The notes beneath the pieces were generated by a model. That model had not been told where the DNA came from. It saw only the letters and a list, made by a program, of their open reading frames with translations, and did no database searches. DNA of 64,000 nucleotides from Chryseobacterium cheonjiense. Its GTDB lineage: Bacteria; Bacteroidota; Bacteroidia; Flavobacteriales; Weeksellaceae. Made by a program: the position numbers and the translations under genes. Where the stretch lies: NCBI RefSeq assembly GCF_012927265.1, contig NZ_JABBGF010000001.1:1486502-1550501 (forward strand), read 5' to 3'. Every line of letters begins with the position of its first letter. The first letter of the stretch is position 1. Below are positions 17,773-26,904 of this stretch, piece after piece.

Positions 17773-18279
17773 CTACTGTAAACTTCTTACATTCACATTC
17801 GGGCTTTCTCCCTTCGGTACAATAAAGATGGCATTGTCATTTACCGAATCTCCGCTGTCAAGATAATATCCTGCAACAATCGGGATAATAAAGCTTTGGT
17901 ATTTACCGTCCTTCGTATAAGCCCAATAGGTAACATTTACATTTTGAGGTTTAAGCTTAAGATCCAGCTTTTTTGAAGTCAGTTTGGCTCCCGTAGCATT
18001 AATGCAGTTAACTTCTGCCAAGGTCGTATTAGGAACAATCAGCGGAGCGCTGTTTAATCTTACATTGTAATTTCTCTGCGTATTATTTACCAGTTTTGCA
18101 GAGACTTTGTAACGGTCGAATTCTTTGCCGCCTACGGTTATCGATTCCTTATTAAGAATATTAAAAGTAACGGAAAGTCCGTCTACATCTATTGTTGAGC
18201 CATCTGTTATTTTCTGTGCATTCGCAAAAGAAAAAGAAGCAAGCACAATGAAAACAGAAGAATAAATTAATTTTTTCAT
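17773..18279 (-). CDS. Secreted protein of unknown function
   Basis: A 168-residue protein starting at ATG 18279, with a typical Sec signal (MKKLIYSSVFIVLASFSFAN, cleavage likely after ANA). A longer frame reaching 18369 would put 30 unlikely residues before the signal. The mature part is beta-rich, with a central NTQRNYNVRLNSAPLIVP segment and a C-terminal Asn/Val-rich tail. I do not recognise a domain. It lies convergent to the PAS kinase, with a short gap, and divergent from the GH97 gene. Confidence 0.7.
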   Translation of the reverse strand: MKKLIYSSVFIVLASFSFANAQKITDGSTIDVDGLSVTFNILNKESITVGGKEFDRYKVSAKLVNNTQRNYNVRLNSAPLIVPNTTLAEVNCINATGAKLTSKKLDLKLKPQNVNVTYWAYTKDGKYQSFIIPIVAGYYLDSGDSVNDNAIFIVPKGESPNVNVRSLQ

Positions 18280-18414
18280 AATATAACTGAGGTTTTTACT
18301 TAATTTAAAAATAGTCAAAAAAATACAAATACCACATTTTTTTTGCTGATTTTTGTTGAATCCCAACAAATTTCAGTGTTGCATTATCTGATTATTGATT
18401 TATGCGCGAAAGCA

Positions 18415-18445
18415 TTGTCCTTCGTTAAAACTTTCTTTACCTTTA
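18415..18445 (+). promoter_or_regulatory. Candidate promoter of the GH97 gene
   Basis: TTG (18415-18417), a 20-nt spacer, then TACCTTTA (18438-18445), one base off the TAnnTTTG consensus, ~20 bp upstream of the ATG. Confidence 0.35.
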
Positions 18446-18464
18446 TAAGCACCAAATTACTGAT

Positions 18465-20615
18465 ATGAAAAAATATACCATTGGAGCATTATTGTTCTCG
18501 ATGCTTGTTAATTTTAATGCCCAATCATTACAATCTCCCGACGGGAAGTTTGAAATGAATTTCCAGCTGAAGCAGGGAATCCCGTATTACAACCTGAAGT
18601 ATAACGGAAATATAGTGGTGGAAGACTCCAAATTAGGACTGAGATTGTTTAAAGATACTTCTGTAAAATTCGCTTCTGAAATTGCCAAACCTGAAGATGC
18701 CAAGTTTGACCTGAACAACGGCTTTACCAAAGCAGATGAAAAAAGAGATTCTAAAAATGAAATTTGGCAGCCTGTGTTGGGAGAGAAAAAAAATTATATC
18801 AACCAATACAATGAATTGTCGGTAACCCTGCATCAGGACACTACAGATAGAAATATCGTGGTTAAGTTCAGGTTGTTCAATGACGGATTGGGCTTCAGGT
18901 ATGAATTTCCACAGCAGAAAAACCTAAACTATTTTGTCATCCGTGAAGAAGATTCTGAAATTGATTTTCCGACGGATATGAAAGCATGGTGGATTGTCGC
19001 TGATTATGACTCCCAGGAATACCAGCCGCAGACAACAAAAATCTCTGAAATCCCCGGCCGATGGGATCAGGCATTTGATAAACATTCTTCCCAGACTTTA
19101 ATTAAAAACGCCGTTCAATCGCCTTTAATGCTGAAGAAAGAAGGTAAAGACCCCTTGTACGTTAATGTCGGAGAAGCAGCAGTCTTAAATTATCCTGCAT
19201 CGCATTTGGAAGTGGATCCGGTTAATTTTAAATTTAAAACACACTTAACTCCCGACAGACAGGGTGCCAAAGGATATATCCAGACCTCTTCTGTTTCCCC
19301 ATGGAGAACAATCATCGTTTCTCCTAAAGCAGAAGAAGTTTTAGCATCTAAAATGATGTTTAACCTAAATGAACCTACAAAATATACCGATACTTCGTAC
19401 ATCCACCCTACAAAATACATGGGTGTCTGGTGGGAAATGATCATCGGAAAATCACAGTGGGCATACTCAACGGCTAATAATATTCACATCGGAGAAACTG
19501 ATTTTTCAAAATTAACACCCAACGGAAAACATGCTGCCAATAACACGAAAGTAAAAGAATACATCGATTTTGCTGCGGCCAACGGTTTTGGCGGACTCCT
19601 CATCGAAGGATGGAACATCGGATGGGAAGACTGGATCGGTCACAACAAAGAATTTGTTTTCGATTTCATCACTCCCTATCCTGATTTTGATATCAAGATG
19701 CTGAATGAATATGCACATTCAAAAGGAATTAAATTAGTGATGCATCACGAGACCTCAGCATCTGCAACCAATTACGAAAGATGGGCGGATAAAGCTTTTA
19801 AATTAATGAATGATTATGGTTACGATGCTGTAAAAACGGGATATGTAGGAGATATGGTTCCGAGAGGTGAGCATCATTATTCCCAATGGACGATCAATCA
19901 TTATTACCGAATTGCAGAAAAAGCCAATGAATACAAAATTATGGTAAATTCCCACGAATCGGTAAGACCGGGAGGAGAAAGCAGAACCTATCCGAACTGG
20001 ATCTCCGCAGAAGCAGCAAGGGGAACCGAGCATGAAGCTTTTCAGGGGAATAATCCGGATCACCAGACCATTCTTCCATTCACAAGATGGATGGGAGGAT
20101 CTATGGACTATACACCTGGAATTTTCCAGACTAAACTGGATTATTATTTTCCCGGTGATAAACGTTTTGTAAAAACAACGCTGGTGAAACAATTGGCTTT
20201 GTATGTTGTCATGTACATGCCGCTTCAGATGGCTGCAGATTTACCGGAGAACTACCAGAAACACATGGATGCTTTCCAGTTTATTAAAGATGTGGCTGCA
20301 GACTGGGATGATACAAAGATTTTATCGGCAGAACCGGGAGATTATATCATCACGGCCAGAAAAGCAAAAGGTACAGAAAACTGGTTCGTAGGAGGAATCA
20401 CCGACGAAAATAAACGTGAATACACAGTAGATTTTTCATTCTTAGATAAAGGAAAAAAATATGAAGCCACGATTTATGAAGATGGAAAAGATGCGGATTA
20501 CATCAACAATCCACAGAGTTACAATATCTACAAAAAGCAGATTACCGGCAAATCCAAAATTAATTTTAAAATGGCACGGAGCGGTGGTTTTGCCATTTCA
20601 ATAAAACCGCTGTAA
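18465..20615 (+). CDS. Glycoside hydrolase family 97 (alpha-glucosidase/alpha-galactosidase type)
   Basis: A 716-residue exported enzyme with a Sec signal (MKKYTIGALLFSMLVNFNAQ). An N-terminal beta-sandwich starts LQSPDGKFEMNF (about 22-285). A (beta/alpha)8 barrel follows, with WWEMIIGKSQWAY, GFGGLLIEGWNIGW, KLVMHHETSA, YDAVKTGYVGDMVPRGEHHY, MVNSHESVRPGG and RGTEHEAF, and then a C-terminal beta domain. This is the GH97 layout of Bacteroides SusB, at the usual length. The acidic residues in HE..., GYVGD and GTEHEAF are candidates for calcium binding and catalysis. The inverting or retaining subgroup is not decided here. It would release glucose or galactose from alpha-linked oligosaccharides in the periplasm. 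It is not next to a SusC/D pair. A strong terminator follows. Confidence 0.92.
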   Translation: MKKYTIGALLFSMLVNFNAQSLQSPDGKFEMNFQLKQGIPYYNLKYNGNIVVEDSKLGLRLFKDTSVKFASEIAKPEDAKFDLNNGFTKADEKRDSKNEIWQPVLGEKKNYINQYNELSVTLHQDTTDRNIVVKFRLFNDGLGFRYEFPQQKNLNYFVIREEDSEIDFPTDMKAWWIVADYDSQEYQPQTTKISEIPGRWDQAFDKHSSQTLIKNAVQSPLMLKKEGKDPLYVNVGEAAVLNYPASHLEVDPVNFKFKTHLTPDRQGAKGYIQTSSVSPWRTIIVSPKAEEVLASKMMFNLNEPTKYTDTSYIHPTKYMGVWWEMIIGKSQWAYSTANNIHIGETDFSKLTPNGKHAANNTKVKEYIDFAAANGFGGLLIEGWNIGWEDWIGHNKEFVFDFITPYPDFDIKMLNEYAHSKGIKLVMHHETSASATNYERWADKAFKLMNDYGYDAVKTGYVGDMVPRGEHHYSQWTINHYYRIAEKANEYKIMVNSHESVRPGGESRTYPNWISAEAARGTEHEAFQGNNPDHQTILPFTRWMGGSMDYTPGIFQTKLDYYFPGDKRFVKTTLVKQLALYVVMYMPLQMAADLPENYQKHMDAFQFIKDVAADWDDTKILSAEPGDYIITARKAKGTENWFVGGITDENKREYTVDFSFLDKGKKYEATIYEDGKDADYINNPQSYNIYKKQITGKSKINFKMARSGGFAISIKPL

Positions 20616-20663
20616 GCATATACAAATAAACTTTGTCAAAGTTTTAATTTCTGATCTGAACAA

Positions 20664-20698
20664 AAAAGCTCCGGTTAATTAAATTAACCGGAGCTTTT
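20664..20698. terminator. Bidirectional terminator after GH97
   Basis: A long perfect inverted repeat (AAAAGCTCCGGTTAATT and its complement) with T runs on both strands, between two convergent genes. Confidence 0.85.
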
Positions 20699-20703
20699 AA
20701 ATT

Positions 20704-21024
20704 TTAATGATGTCTTACACCTTTCTGATGATAATTAATATCCTTATTTACTGCTTCATAATTTTTTGGCAGATTGTCAGCGTGTTGATCAAATGAATGA
20801 TTTCCTGAAGCATTTTGTTCCATCGCCGGAGTTTCAAAATGAATCTCTTTGCCGTTTTTATAAAGTTTATTGTCGAAAGTCCTGTAGATTTTGTTCTCTT
20901 CATAGGAATTTCCGTCGGGAGCCGTAAAAGTTTTTGCTTTCCCGTTCTTTTTTCTGTTCATTCCCCAGGCAACTATTGTACCTGCTCCGATAAGCGCTAA
21001 GGCGATTTTTATTTTGTTGTTCAT
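20704..21024 (-). CDS. Small membrane-anchored protein of unknown function
   Basis: A 106-residue protein. A single hydrophobic segment (about 5-23, IKIALALIGAGTIVAWGM) at the N-terminus is followed by a polar tail with a YxxNKIYRTFDNKLYKNGKEI stretch and a His-rich end. It is likely an inner-membrane protein with the tail outside the membrane, or an uncleaved signal anchor. No domain is recognised. It is followed upstream on the same strand by the SDR gene with a 34-bp gap, so the two may be co-transcribed. Confidence 0.7.
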   Translation of the reverse strand: MNNKIKIALALIGAGTIVAWGMNRKKNGKAKTFTAPDGNSYEENKIYRTFDNKLYKNGKEIHFETPAMEQNASGNHSFDQHADNLPKNYEAVNKDINYHQKGVRHH

Positions 21025-21058
21025 GATATGATGATTTTAAATTTTAAATATATTGTGC

Positions 21059-22063
21059 TTATGGCTGTCCGCTTCCTCCCGCAGCACCATAGATCTGGCC
21101 TGTAGAAAAACTTGCATCATTAGCAGCGAGCTGTACAAAAATTGAAGCAAGTTCTGCCGGCTGTCCCGGTCTTCCTAACGGTGTATCTGCTCCGAATTTC
21201 ACGAGATTTTCCTGTGTCTGGCCACCGCTTACCTCAAGCGCTGTCCAAATAGGGCCCGGTGCAACACCGTTTACCCGTATTCCTTTCGGACCGAGTTGCT
21301 TAGCAAGCGATTTTACATAACTTGTTGTTGCGGCTTTCGTCTGTGCATAATCATAAAGGTTTTCAGAAGGATCATAAGCCTGAACCGACGATAATCCTAT
21401 AATAGAGGAACCTGGTTTTAAATGCGGCAGTGCAGCTTTCGTGATCCAGAAAGGTGCATATATATTGGTTTTCATGGTTCTTTCGAATGCTTCAGTGCTG
21501 ATGTCAAGAATAGATTCATGCGTTTTCTGATGCCCTGCATTATTCACAAGGATATCAAGCCCGCCAAGTTGCTGTACAGCTTGTGAAACAAGATTTTTGC
21601 AAAAAGTTTCATCCCGGATATCGCCCGGGATTGCCACAGCTTTACGTCCAGCTTTCTTGATCAGTTCAATAACTTCTGCCGCATCCGATTCTTCTTCCGG
21701 TAAATAATTAATGGCAACATCTGCTCCTTCTCGTGCATAAGCAATGGCCGCAGCACGGCCAATTCCGGAGTCCCCGCCCGTAATAAGCGCTTTTCTTCCC
21801 ATCAGCCTTCCTGATCCTACATAGCTTTTTTCTCCATGATCAGGAACAGGATCCATTTTGCTGGCTAATCCTGGAAAAGGCTGTGACTGGCTTTTAAAAG
21901 GAGGCCGCGGGTACTTTGTAGTAGGATCTGTGAGATCCGGGCCGGTAGAATTTCGGGGTTTCTGATTTTGAGATTGTGCCAATACTCCCGGCGAAACGGC
22001 AGCAACTGCAACAGTAGCCGCGATCTTACCAAGCGCATTTCTTCTTGTGATTGATTTTTCCAT
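21059..22063 (-). CDS. Exported short-chain dehydrogenase/reductase
   Basis: A 334-residue protein from the ATG at 22063. A start at 22132 would add 23 residues ahead of the signal. The N-terminus MEKSITRRNALGKIAATVAV carries a twin-arginine pair before a hydrophobic stretch and an Ala-rich cleavage site, so export by Tat, with cofactor bound, is likely. The SDR core has the Gly-rich motif TGGDSGIGRAAA, NNAG, and the catalytic YDYAQTKAA (YxxxK) with an upstream Ser. It resembles the glucose-dehydrogenase-like SDRs annotated as YhdF/YghA-type, which typically have the PPFKSQSQPFPGLASKMDP-like lead seen here. The substrate is unknown. Confidence 0.88.
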   Translation of the reverse strand: MEKSITRRNALGKIAATVAVAAVSPGVLAQSQNQKPRNSTGPDLTDPTTKYPRPPFKSQSQPFPGLASKMDPVPDHGEKSYVGSGRLMGRKALITGGDSGIGRAAAIAYAREGADVAINYLPEEESDAAEVIELIKKAGRKAVAIPGDIRDETFCKNLVSQAVQQLGGLDILVNNAGHQKTHESILDISTEAFERTMKTNIYAPFWITKAALPHLKPGSSIIGLSSVQAYDPSENLYDYAQTKAATTSYVKSLAKQLGPKGIRVNGVAPGPIWTALEVSGGQTQENLVKFGADTPLGRPGQPAELASIFVQLAANDASFSTGQIYGAAGGSGQP

Positions 22064-22271
22064 AATATAATATTTGTGGTGTGGTATGGCTCTGGAAGCC
22101 AGGTAACCAATGTATAGCAATGAATATTCCAAGCTTTAAAAAACTTTTGTTTTTTAACAGGAATTCAGATTTATATTTTTATGATTATCTTATAATTACA
22201 TCATTTTTAAAGAAATATTTTATTAAATTTATATCATGGCGGCAAGATAGTTGCTCAATTTTACAACCCAA

Positions 22272-23276
22272 ATGACAACTCATATGAACCTTCAATTAAC
22301 CAAAGAATCAAAAGAAAGAAGTGAAAAAAATAATTCGGATCATTTTCTGAATGATGTTCTTACAGGTCTTCACAGCAATCCCAAACATTTGTCCTCAAAA
22401 TATTTTTACGATAAGACAGGAGATGAGCTGTTTCAGAAGATTATGGCGATGCCAGAATATTATCTTACCCGCTGTGAACTTGATATTTTTAAAAATAAAA
22501 CTGCCGAACTTGCACAGGGAATAAAAGCAGATCAGGAACCATTTGATCTGATAGAGCTTGGAGCAGGAGATGCAATGAAATCGACATACCTGCTGAAATA
22601 TCTCAGTGAAAAAGGAAATGACTTTACCTATATGCCGATCGACATATCGGGGAATATTCTTTCCGTACTGGAAAATAATCTGAAAAAACAGCTTCCCGAC
22701 ATCAATATTACCACCCTCGAAGGAGAGTATTTCCAGATGCTGGAAAAAGCAATGAAACTCTCATTAAGAAGAAAAGTAATTTTGTTTTTAGGCGGAAACA
22801 TTGGAAACATGACCAAAAAAGAAGCCGGGAAATTCTGTTCCGCTTTGCATCAGCTTCTCAACAAGGAAGATATCGTGCTTATTGGTTTTGACCTAAAGAA
22901 AAATCCTTACACTGTTCTGAACGCATACAGCGACCAATCCGGAATTACCGCTGCGTTTAATCTGAATCTTTTGTCAAGAATCAATCGGGAGCTCGAAGGT
23001 AATTTTAATATTGAGCAGTTTCAGCATTACGAATCCTATGACCCGGTTACCGGGGCCTGCAGAAGCTTTTTGATAAGCCTTAAAGATCAGCAGGTGAGAA
23101 TTGCGGGTGAAGTTATTGATTTCGCTGAAAATGAAGTTATTGATATGGAAGTCTCACAAAAATTTTCAACATCAGATATAGAACATTTAGCAGAAAAATC
23201 AGGCTTTTCGATAGCAGGAGCGATCAGTGACTCCAAAGATTGGTTTGTAGACAGCATCTGGAAGGTAAATAAATAA
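22272..23276 (+). CDS. egtD: L-histidine N-alpha-methyltransferase (EgtD)
   Basis: A 334-residue SAM-dependent methyltransferase (methyltransf_33 family), starting at ATG 22272 (a TTG at 22251 and an ATG at 22284 are alternatives). The family signature KYFYDKTGDELFQKIMAMPEYY is present in pieces near the N-terminus. ELGAGDAMKSTYLL is the SAM loop, and FLGGNIGNM and LIGFDLKKNP follow. It should trimethylate histidine to hercynine, the first step of ergothioneine synthesis. The gene for the next enzyme, EgtB, follows 11 bp downstream on the same strand. Confidence 0.93.
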   Translation: MTTHMNLQLTKESKERSEKNNSDHFLNDVLTGLHSNPKHLSSKYFYDKTGDELFQKIMAMPEYYLTRCELDIFKNKTAELAQGIKADQEPFDLIELGAGDAMKSTYLLKYLSEKGNDFTYMPIDISGNILSVLENNLKKQLPDINITTLEGEYFQMLEKAMKLSLRRKVILFLGGNIGNMTKKEAGKFCSALHQLLNKEDIVLIGFDLKKNPYTVLNAYSDQSGITAAFNLNLLSRINRELEGNFNIEQFQHYESYDPVTGACRSFLISLKDQQVRIAGEVIDFAENEVIDMEVSQKFSTSDIEHLAEKSGFSIAGAISDSKDWFVDSIWKVNK

Positions 23277-23287
23277 AAAGAAACAAT

Positions 23288-24460
23288 ATGGAAATCAATA
23301 CCCATTCAAAATCCCTCGTAAAAAAGTTTCGGGATGTAAGAGCACGTTCCGAAGAAATTTGCAGGCCTCTCGAAATTGAAGATTATGTAGTACAGCCGAT
23401 CGTAGATGTGAGTCCACCGAAGTGGCATCTGGGACATACAACCTGGTTTTTTGAAACCTTTATTTTGGTTCCGAATTTTCCATTGTATGAAGTGTTTGAT
23501 CCTCAGTATAATTTTGTATTTAACAGTTATTACGAAACCATTGGTGCAAGAGTGATCCGTACCCACCGAGGAAACCTGAGCAGGCCTTCCGTTTCGGATG
23601 TCTATCGCTATAGGAAATATGTAGATGAAAAAATGAATGAATTTCTGGACAGCCATTACATGAAAGACGCAATTGCACCGCTTCTGGAATTAGGTTTAAA
23701 TCACGAACAGCAGCATCAGGAGCTTTTAATTACGGATATCAAATACATATTGGGCCACAATCCGTTGTTTCCTGCTTATAAAAAAGACAGTATGCAAGCT
23801 GAAAAAGCGGTTAAAGAGAAAAGAATGCTTCGCTTTTCTGAAGGGATCTACGAAATAGGTTTCGACGGACTAGGCTTTTGCTTTGATAATGAGATGACAA
23901 AACATAAAGTGTACCTGAATGATTTTGCAATTTCCAGTCAGCTCGTAACCAACGGAGAATATCTGGAATTCATGGAAGCAGGAGGTTATTCGGATTTCAG
24001 ATACTGGCATGCGGACGGCTGGAACTGGGTAAAGGAAAACAATGCACTTTCTCCTTTATATTGGCACAAAATAGACGGAACGTGGATGTATTATAGTTTA
24101 GGCGGACTTCAGGAAGTTGATCTTAATGAAGAGCTTTGTCATGTTAATTTTTATGAAGCTTCCGCATATGCAGCCTGGAAAGCAATGCGCCTTCCCACTG
24201 AGCAGGAATGGGAAGCAGCCTCTTCAGCTTTCTCATGGGGAAAGCGTTGGGAATGGACCAACAGTGCCTATCTGCCGTATCCAGATTTTAAAAAAGAACC
24301 GGGAGCCGTAGGAGAATATAACGGTAAATTCATGGTCAACCAGATGGTTTTGCGTGGAGCATCTGTAGCTACACCACCGGGACACAGCAGAAATACCTAC
24401 CGGAATTTTTTCCAGCCGGATCTGAAATGGCAGTTTACGGGAATAAGGCTTGCAAAATAA
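23288..24460 (+). CDS. egtB: Sulfoxide synthase EgtB-like (DinB plus FGE-sulfatase domains)
   Basis: A 390-residue non-haem iron enzyme. An N-terminal DinB-like bundle has HLGHTTWFFE (47-56), and the metal motif HxxxHxE is H139, H143, E145 in NHEQQHQE. A C-terminal formylglycine-generating-enzyme (FGE) domain starts near FAISSQLVTNGEYLEF and contains WEWTNSAY and RGASVATPPGHSRNTYRNFF. This is the architecture of EgtB, which joins hercynine to gamma-glutamylcysteine or cysteine as a sulfoxide. Which thiol donor is used cannot be read here. No EgtA, EgtC or EgtE gene is in the window. It lies 11 bp after egtD and 4 bp before the next gene, in one operon. Confidence 0.92.
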   Translation: MEINTHSKSLVKKFRDVRARSEEICRPLEIEDYVVQPIVDVSPPKWHLGHTTWFFETFILVPNFPLYEVFDPQYNFVFNSYYETIGARVIRTHRGNLSRPSVSDVYRYRKYVDEKMNEFLDSHYMKDAIAPLLELGLNHEQQHQELLITDIKYILGHNPLFPAYKKDSMQAEKAVKEKRMLRFSEGIYEIGFDGLGFCFDNEMTKHKVYLNDFAISSQLVTNGEYLEFMEAGGYSDFRYWHADGWNWVKENNALSPLYWHKIDGTWMYYSLGGLQEVDLNEELCHVNFYEASAYAAWKAMRLPTEQEWEAASSAFSWGKRWEWTNSAYLPYPDFKKEPGAVGEYNGKFMVNQMVLRGASVATPPGHSRNTYRNFFQPDLKWQFTGIRLAK

Positions 24461-24464
24461 AAGA

Positions 24465-24950
24465 ATGAAAAACCAAAAACCCTCTTATCTTAATTTTGAC
24501 TCTGACAGTTACTTCTGGAAACCGGATATTGACTACAGAAAACACCCTGAAAAATACCGTGTAGGAAAAGGAGAACAGGGCGTGCTGATCTGTGAGCCTT
24601 ATAAATCTGAGATAGGAAAATACTGGCGCTTTAAAAACGCTGAGATTGCGGAAGAAAGTTCGGAAAAAATTTTTGAACTATTTAAAGAATACCTCAGTAA
24701 AAACGATTTTGTGGGAGCCGACATGGCCCGGAAATATCTCCAGATGGGATTTACCAGGGCGCGACGGTATTTCAACTATAAAAGCGGCCGGAAATATGAT
24801 GCAGACAACAATTATAAAAATTTAGAGCGCGGAACCGGAGACCCCGAAAAAGAAAAATCAGCAGCTATTTTTTTCAATAAATGGAAAGAAGCTGAAGCAG
24901 ATGAGCAATATGCACAAATGAAAAAAGTCTGGAAAGAGAATTTTGGGTAA
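24465..24950 (+). CDS. DUF4385 protein in the ergothioneine operon
   Basis: A 161-residue soluble protein from the ATG at 24465, only 4 bases after the egtB stop; a TTG at 24450 would overlap egtB. The family core is visible: WKPDIDYRKHPEKYRVGKGEQ, then EPYKSEIGKYWRFK, then GADMARKYLQMGFTRARRY. No function is known to me for DUF4385. The tight coupling to egtB hints at a role linked to ergothioneine or oxidative stress, but this may be chance clustering. It shows no enzymatic motif that I recognise. Confidence 0.85.
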   Translation: MKNQKPSYLNFDSDSYFWKPDIDYRKHPEKYRVGKGEQGVLICEPYKSEIGKYWRFKNAEIAEESSEKIFELFKEYLSKNDFVGADMARKYLQMGFTRARRYFNYKSGRKYDADNNYKNLERGTGDPEKEKSAAIFFNKWKEAEADEQYAQMKKVWKENFG

Positions 24951-24959
24951 ATAAAATAG

Positions 24960-25050
24960 AATGTACTAATGTATCAGTATAACAGTGTACCAATGACTGA
25001 TTGTTATAAGAATATATTATTACATTGGTCAATTGCTATACTGTTACATT
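24960..25050. repeat. Imperfect palindromic intergenic element, copy 1
   Basis: The left arm (24960-24995, with AACAGTGTACCAATG) and the right arm (25022-25050, ACATTGGTCAATT...CTGTTACATT) are imperfect inverted copies, sitting between the convergent DUF4385 and mnmD genes. A related element with the same AATGTACCAAT core lies at 45119-45203. Confidence 0.55.
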
Positions 25051-25053
25051 ATT

Positions 25054-25728
25054 TTATTTCTTCACCGCATTGATCATTTCCCTTTTTCCCGGAGGACCCT
25101 GTTTTTTTTCCACGTCAAAATCCAGCTCCTGAAGAATTCTTCTTACGCTTCCTTTGGATGAATAGGTTGTTAATAAACCGTTAACCGCCATTTTGTCAGA
25201 AACCATTTCAAACAGGGGTTTTTCCCAGAGATCAGGCTGTACTCTTGCCCCGAAGCAATCGAAATACACAAGGTTGATTTTCGGTAAGTCTGTGTTTTTC
25301 AGGTCGAAAAAATCACATTCTATTTTTTTTAACGTAAAACCTTTAATAATTTCAGTCTGTTTTTCCCACTCGGCTTCATGAATTTTATGATAAATATTTT
25401 TGAATTCCGGGTTATCAAAAAGCTCAAAATAGGCCAAATCGTTAATTTCAGATTCATTTATGGGATATTTTTCGAGCGTAAAATAATTGATGATATGATT
25501 TTTGTCAGTTTTTAAATATTCATTAATTGTTACCAAAACATTCAAACCTGTTCCAAAACCGAGTTCTAAAATATTAATTTCGTAATCATTTATCAAGTTT
25601 AATCCATTTTTGATAAACACATGTTCTGCTTCCTGAAGCGCACCGTGGTGTGAATGGTAGTTTTCATTTAAATCATTGATAAACAAAGTTTTACTACCGT
25701 CGTTTGTGGTCTTGATTTCTCTTTTCAA
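25054..25728 (-). CDS. mnmD: tRNA 5-(aminomethyl)-2-thiouridine methyltransferase MnmD
   Basis: A 224-residue SAM-dependent methyltransferase equal to the C-terminal (MnmD) half of E. coli MnmC and lacking the FAD oxidase half, as is usual in many non-enteric bacteria. Visible motifs are NYHSHHGALQEAEHVF near the N-terminus, the SAM loop LELGFGTGLN, FDCFGARVQPDLW, and a C-terminal TTYSSKGSVRRIL with GPPGKREM. It would methylate nm5(s2)U34 in tRNAs. Divergent from ilvE, whose intergenic region carries -7-like boxes on both strands. Confidence 0.9.
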   Translation of the reverse strand: MKREIKTTNDGSKTLFINDLNENYHSHHGALQEAEHVFIKNGLNLINDYEINILELGFGTGLNVLVTINEYLKTDKNHIINYFTLEKYPINESEINDLAYFELFDNPEFKNIYHKIHEAEWEKQTEIIKGFTLKKIECDFFDLKNTDLPKINLVYFDCFGARVQPDLWEKPLFEMVSDKMAVNGLLTTYSSKGSVRRILQELDFDVEKKQGPPGKREMINAVKK

Positions 25729-25740
25729 ACTATTTTTTTA

Positions 25741-25787
25741 CAAAATTACTCTAAAATTTTTATATTTAGAAAATTATGTTAAATTTG
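25741..25787. promoter_or_regulatory. Divergent -7 elements for mnmD and ilvE
   Basis: The plus strand has TAAATTTG at 25780-25787 (toward ilvE). The minus strand has TAATTTTG at 25741-25748 (toward mnmD). Both match TAnnTTTG exactly; no good -33 TTG is seen for either. Confidence 0.45.
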
Positions 25788-25812
25788 TAGAACATCATAA
25801 AAAATTTTAGAA

Positions 25813-26883
25813 ATGATAATTCAAAAAACTGAAAACTCCCGGATTTCTACATTCGACCCAAACAATTTTTCTTTCGGTAATACTTTTATTGATCATATGA
25901 TCATCTGTGAGTATGAAGATGGGAAGTGGGGTGATGTAAAATTGGTTCCTTATGGTCCTTTGATGTTTACTCCTGCCATGATGGGTGTAAATTACGGACA
26001 AGCTTGTTTTGAAGGCATGAAAGCCTATAAAGACAAAGACGGACAGGTTTTCCTTTTCAGGCCTGAAAAGAATTTTGAACGTATCAATAAGTCGGCAAAA
26101 CGTCTTGCCATGCCGGAAGTTACGGAAGAAATGTTTCTTGACGGACTGAAAGCGTTGGTTGATATTGACAGAGACTGGATTCCTTCCGGTGAAGGAATGT
26201 CCTTATACATCAGACCTTTGATTTTCGCTACAGAAGAAGCATTAAAAGCAAGAGTAGCCAATAAATATATGTTTGCTATTGTAGCGACACCGGCAAAAAG
26301 CTACTATACAGCACCGGTTTCCGTAAAAATTTCAGACCACTATTCCAGAGCGGCAAGCGGCGGGGTAGGTTCTGCAAAAGCGGCAGGAAACTATGCAGCT
26401 TCTTTTTACCCAACCCAACTAGCAATTGAAGAAGGATATGAGCAGATCATCTGGACAGATGACGCTACCCACGAATACTTCGAGGAAAGCGGAACAATGA
26501 ATGTTTTCGTAAGAATCAACGATACCATCTATACACCGCCGACTTCAGAAAAAATCCTGGACGGAGTTACCAGAGACAGTTTCATTCAGCTGGCCATAAA
26601 GAAAGGAATTGAAGTAAAGATAGAACCTATTAAAGTAACAGATGTTATTGAAGCTCAGAAGAACGGAACCCTGAAAGAAGTTTGGGGTGTAGGAACAGCC
26701 GTGGTAACTACGGTTTTTGAAGCGTTAGGATATAATGGTGAAAAGCTTGAATTACCGAGACTTTCTGATGAAGAAAGCTATGCCGTGGCTCTTAAAAAAG
26801 ATCTTGTTGATATTCAGAGCAACCTTGCAGAAGATCCTTTCGGATGGAGAGTGCAGGTAGACCATGTTTTGGAAACTGTTTAA
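25813..26883 (+). CDS. ilvE: Branched-chain amino acid aminotransferase
   Basis: A 356-residue fold-type IV PLP enzyme of the BCAT2 type, normal in length. Visible are GVNYGQACFEGMKAYKDKDG, YIRPLIFATEE, the lysine segment GVGSAKAAGNYAAS (Schiff-base Lys), EESGTMNVFV and GVTRDSFIQLA. It interconverts leucine, isoleucine and valine with their 2-oxoacids. It stands alone, with a -7 element upstream and a perfect terminator 20 bp downstream. Confidence 0.95.
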   Translation: MIIQKTENSRISTFDPNNFSFGNTFIDHMIICEYEDGKWGDVKLVPYGPLMFTPAMMGVNYGQACFEGMKAYKDKDGQVFLFRPEKNFERINKSAKRLAMPEVTEEMFLDGLKALVDIDRDWIPSGEGMSLYIRPLIFATEEALKARVANKYMFAIVATPAKSYYTAPVSVKISDHYSRAASGGVGSAKAAGNYAASFYPTQLAIEEGYEQIIWTDDATHEYFEESGTMNVFVRINDTIYTPPTSEKILDGVTRDSFIQLAIKKGIEVKIEPIKVTDVIEAQKNGTLKEVWGVGTAVVTTVFEALGYNGEKLELPRLSDEESYAVALKKDLVDIQSNLAEDPFGWRVQVDHVLETV

Positions 26884-26904
26884 ATTTTTAAACTGAACAT
26901 AAAT

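Noticed and set aside
22251..24460. Complete ergothioneine pathway
   Set aside because: Only egtD and egtB are present; genes for EgtA, EgtC and EgtE cannot be seen.
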